Assembly: GCA_001970855.1 (NCBI GenBank)
Contig: LSSN01001469.1
Coordinates: forward strand, 1 to 64,000
DNA from: Smittium culicis
Taxonomy: Eukaryota; Kickxellomycota; Harpellomycetes; Harpellales; Legeriomycetaceae
Direction: 5' to 3'
DNA: 64,000 nucleotides
Under the pieces are notes generated by a model. That model saw only the letters and a program-made list of their open reading frames with translations, had not been told where the DNA came from and ran no database searches. The first letter of the stretch is position 1. Every line of letters begins with the position of its first letter. Below are positions 60,895 through 64,000 of the stretch, one piece after another. A program made the position numbers and the translations under genes.

Positions 60895-62752
60895 CTAGAT
60901 CGCATGCTTTGCCATAACCTTCAAATTATTGACAAATACCGACACTATCTCGCTGAACTTGTTTGATTTGTTCGATTTCGCCCTATTCAGCTCCGTATTA
61001 AAAACGTCCGTCCTGCTGATCTCGATCTCAAGCTCATGCGTTGTTTTAGGAAGCTTTGGTACCGCTGAATAACTATTCGCTGCCCTAGTCTATTATCATT
61101 TTTATCATTTCAATCAAATAATAACTTAATATCCTCACGATATTAAATATCTATATACTCAAACTAATAAGAAAAAATTACTTACTTCGTGCATTATCAC
61201 TTTGGTTAAATCGAAGCTGTACAAATCATGCACGTATGAAATTCTATCCTTTTGCCTCTCTCCAACACTGCTCAAATCGCTCGGTGCATCAACTGTCGTC
61301 AAATTTACATACAAATTCACATACAAATTCACATCTTTAGCATAAAATATGTTTTTCTATTTTAAAAATATCATGTAAATCTTTACCATGAATTTCTTGG
61401 TTCACTGATATCCTGAAATCTAACTTTGTCCTTGGTGAAAATATGTCTAAACTCGCTATCTGTATCTTCGTTATCGAATTTAAGACCTTCCCCGTTTCCT
61501 TATCAAACGTCACTCGAACCCTACGATTATCGAAATGATAATACCTATCTATTTCCTTTGTATGCTTGTACTTTATCCTTGATCCCTACAAATACAATTT
61601 CAATTCCCAATTTCATAAATAATTGTTTCACACCTTAATAATACCATTTTCCATTTCATAAAAGCTATTACCACAACACACACACCCTTAATCTCCGCTA
61701 CTTTGTCTCATATATTTTAAAACTAATTATTTCCTTACTTTATGCATAGGGCTTTGCGTCTCTGCAAATCTGGAGTTTAGTAGCTTATTGAAGTTGGCAT
61801 GTTGTTCCTAATTATAAATTCGCATATATTCAGTATATCTACCCTACTCTAATATATCTCCTCCCCATCCTCGATAATAAATTAAAATCATTTAATATTA
61901 TTCCGTTTTTTAAAAAAAATTTACTGTACCTCTGACATATTCGATTCGAATCTATACCAACTCTCATTCTCCTTCAATACTAAACAAATATAAACCATAT
62001 TAATATTTTTTCAAAAAATAATTACTATAGTTTCCAAAATACCAACTTGTCTTAATAAATCGCCTCATTTTAATATACCAACTTTTTTTTAAATAGCAAA
62101 ATAAAACTAAATAAAAGTCTAATATTATTACCAGACTCTGTCATAACTGGAAGTATAATTCTTTCTCTGTTTTTTTTATCAATCAAAACTCCTAATTTTC
62201 CTTCAATCTAATTTTGAAACTTCATTAATAAAAATTGACAAAAAACAAAACTCCTCTTCCGCAACCTTTAAACATTCAATATTATACTTTTCGTATATAT
62301 CATGCATATATTAGATCAACTAATTACCTCAACGTCTGGTATATTTGCATGTTTAAACAAGAAATCGGATATACATCTATTTAAATCCTCTGATGGTTTA
62401 GTTCCAAATATGCTAAGCTCTAGCCGATTCGTATCGAAAAAATTCTGGTTCGAGCTCACAGTAGCTGCTTCTTTTCCATTGCTCTCCTATTGTTCGGATA
62501 TTTATGTTTATTATTTACCAGTTTAAAATTCCACACTTGCACATATATAAAATAGAAAGGAAAAGAAACGTCGAACTCAAAATGCGATTATATCTTTGAA
62601 TTTTACAATACTCTTTGTAAAATTGAAAAAAATTTAATAGTGTCTGCATTTTTTTTTCGAGTTAGTTAACGTTGTTTATTATAAATTTAGCTCATTACTC
62701 TATTTTCGTTATATTGCTCGGTCTCCTCGACTCTTGCTCTCTTGTTATTCAT
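60895..62752 (-). CDS. Cet1/Pct1-type mRNA 5'-triphosphatase (capping enzyme beta subunit), eight exons, 304 aa
   Basis: Removes the gamma phosphate from nascent mRNA before capping, as a metal-dependent triphosphate-tunnel enzyme. Exons by hand: 62699-62752, 62328-62486, 62132-62207, 61930-61979, 61739-61807, 61387-61585, 61186-61334, 60895-61053. The total is 915 nt, all in phase. Signature parts: FGTKPSEDLNRCISDFLF; motif A VEIEGKLGVLID (ExE metal ligands) joined across an intron; RRVRVTFDKETG; LDIFSPRTKLDFRISVNQE; RQKDRISYVHD; motif C HELEIEI (second ExE). The length equals that of fission-yeast Pct1. Donors include GTAATG, GTAATA, GTACAG, GTAAGG and GTAAGT. The start of the last exon is the least certain: 61053 is the only AG that I found keeping phase, but the frame is open further upstream. 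This family is fungal, which supports the host assignment. Confidence 0.88.
61307..61330. repeat. perfect 12-bp tandem duplication inside an exon of the triphosphatase
   Basis: ACATACAAATTC occurs twice back to back, followed by ACAT. In the protein it gives a VNLYVNLYVNL repeat between RISVNQE and the KDRISYVHD segment, a loop region of the enzyme. It keeps the frame. Confidence 0.85.
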
Positions 62753-63407
62753 GGTTACTAATATCTTCTCTTATATAGTCTGGATGTATGATTCAATGTT
62801 GTTTTCGTAAATTTTTGAGGAATTTTTTGTTTCAAGATTAACTTGGACAGGAATAAAAAGCAAACACCTGTGATACTGTCTGCCTTTGCTTGACTTATAG
62901 TCTCTATTTTGCTGTTTTGAAAAAAAAAAAAAAATCAAGCAATCTATGATTTGTTTACCTTCAAAATAAAAATATAAAGCACTCATCTGCTACGATTATT
63001 GGCTATTGGCTCTGAAATGTAACCAATATATTCGCATCCCTCAAAGCTACTGTTATCTCATTTGCTGTAACTTTCAATGTAACAAGGAGAATATTTATAC
63101 CTCTTCAGAGTTAGCCAGTAACTGTCTATGATCTGCACTATCAGCCGCCTAATAGATTTGTCTCATTAAGACTTGTCGATTTAAAGCTCTAAATTTCATA
63201 TCTAAATCAGCAATTATATTATCATTTTTCGTTTATATTTTAAATCATATTCCAAATAATCTATAATTTTCAAACATTTCTTCTTTATATACTTTATACT
63301 AGTTTTTTTTTTATTACATCATTGATACCTTCCTTCCCTTTCTTTGCGCCTAATTATCCCCCTTTTTTTTAGCAGCCCTATTCCTCTGCTCGCTATAAAT
63401 AAAAAAA
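62753..63407. promoter_or_regulatory. 655-bp shared upstream region of two divergent genes
   Basis: The capping triphosphatase starts leftward at 62752 and the GPI transferase rightward at 63408, so this spacer must hold both promoters. Pyrimidine-rich stretches (63290-63370) precede the rightward ATG. No specific sites could be assigned. Confidence 0.6.
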
Positions 63408-64000
63408 ATGAATAGTAAAAGCTACTCAGCTAAAAGCATATTGCTTGTGCTAGTAGCTATCTCCCTGAACATTTCAGGTGTTTACTACTTCTTCACAGGC
63501 TTCCTACCTCAAAAAATCACTGTTAACAAGAAATCTACCTGGGAATTGGCCTATACAAATTCGCTCGAAATCAAAACCGAAAACGACTTGTTAGCTCCTA
63601 AATATGACAAACTGGTCTTTATGGTCGTTGACGCTTTACGAAAGTACCACAAAAAACTCTCTTATATTTCTTTTTTAACTTTAGAATCTCATTCTACCCT
63701 TGCTCCAAATTTACTGCAAAGTATTTTTTTCTTTATTATATTTTAGCGATTTCGTGTTCGGAAAAGATTCGTCTATGGAATTTACAAAAAGGTATCCTAA
63801 TTTATACTATATTTTCTTTTTTTTTTCTTTTAATTCCCAAAAATATATATTTAAACTACCATATTTCATGAATAAATTCCATAACTAGCTTACTGAAAAA
63901 CGGAAAAGCTATCGGCTTTACTGCAAATGCTAAAATACCAACTGTCACTTTACCTCGAATCAAAGCTATGATGACTGGTACTATCCCAGGCTACATTGAT
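63408..64000 (+). CDS. LAS21: GPI ethanolamine phosphate transferase 2 (GPI7/LAS21/PIGG), 5' part, cut by the window edge
   Basis: Adds ethanolamine phosphate to the second mannose of GPI anchors in the ER membrane. Exons: 63408-63643, 63747-63791, 63889 onward. The phases agree (2, 2), giving FMVVDALR-N-DFVFGKDSSMEF, then TK-S-LLKNGKAIGF and IPTVTLPRIKAMMTG. VVDALRxDFVFG (metal-binding Asp) and PTVTLPR (catalytic Thr) are hallmarks of the PIGG/PIGO/PIGN alkaline-phosphatase-like domain. The DFVFG form fits PIGG best. The N-terminus has one membrane helix (ILLVLVAISLNISGVYYFF), as in the family. The remaining domain and the many C-terminal membrane segments lie beyond 64000. Confidence 0.88.

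Overview
This window looks like a nuclear contig of an AT-rich fungus. The evidence is GT-AG spliceosomal introns, a Cet1-type mRNA 5'-triphosphatase, a MEF2-type MADS-box regulator, an indoleamine 2,3-dioxygenase, a CM1-domain microtubule organiser and a GPI ethanolamine-phosphate transferase. I cannot name the species. The base composition and gene set would suit an early-diverging lineage such as Kickxellomycotina/Zoopagomycota, but that is a guess.

Layout. 1-55: right end of a Tigger/pogo-type DNA transposon cut by the window edge. About 1150-1690: an unidentified GC-richer block with strong hairpins. 2274-7763: a complete Ty3/gypsy LTR retrotransposon on the minus strand, with 375-bp LTRs differing at one position, an initiator-Met-like primer site, gag and pol joined by a textbook -1 frameshift signal, and one in-frame stop between RNase H and integrase. 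7764-17866: a 10-kb AT-rich gene desert. 17867-24250: a GC-rich hotdog thioesterase gene, a two-exon CM1-domain gene and an unresolved gene. 25732-27627: a six-exon secreted pepsin-type protease. 28516-39314: two paralogous aldo-keto reductases flanking a long MADS-box gene. 41536-49629: a transposon graveyard with a piggyBac-like MITE, a Tc1/mariner pseudogene, a 200-bp inverted-repeat element and a Tigger/pogo pseudogene. 51942-64000: a denser housekeeping block with a RING/SIM ubiquitin ligase (STUbL-like), an OTUD3-like deubiquitinase, IDO, the eight-exon capping triphosphatase and, divergently, the start of GPI7/PIGG.

Several genes are invisible as long ORFs. I assembled their exons by hand, and the exon phases close without internal stops for the protease (371 aa), the triphosphatase (304 aa) and the CM1 protein (1052 aa). 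The last exon boundary of the triphosphatase and the 5' end of the OTU gene remain uncertain. Functionally the window is mixed: ubiquitin/SUMO turnover (ligase and deubiquitinase adjacent), tryptophan to NAD synthesis (IDO), mRNA capping, GPI-anchor assembly, microtubule nucleation, secreted proteolysis and carbonyl reduction. I see no gene cluster of one pathway and no clearly new defence or metabolic system. The most instructive signals are the frameshift cassette of the retrotransposon and the set of short inverted-repeat elements.
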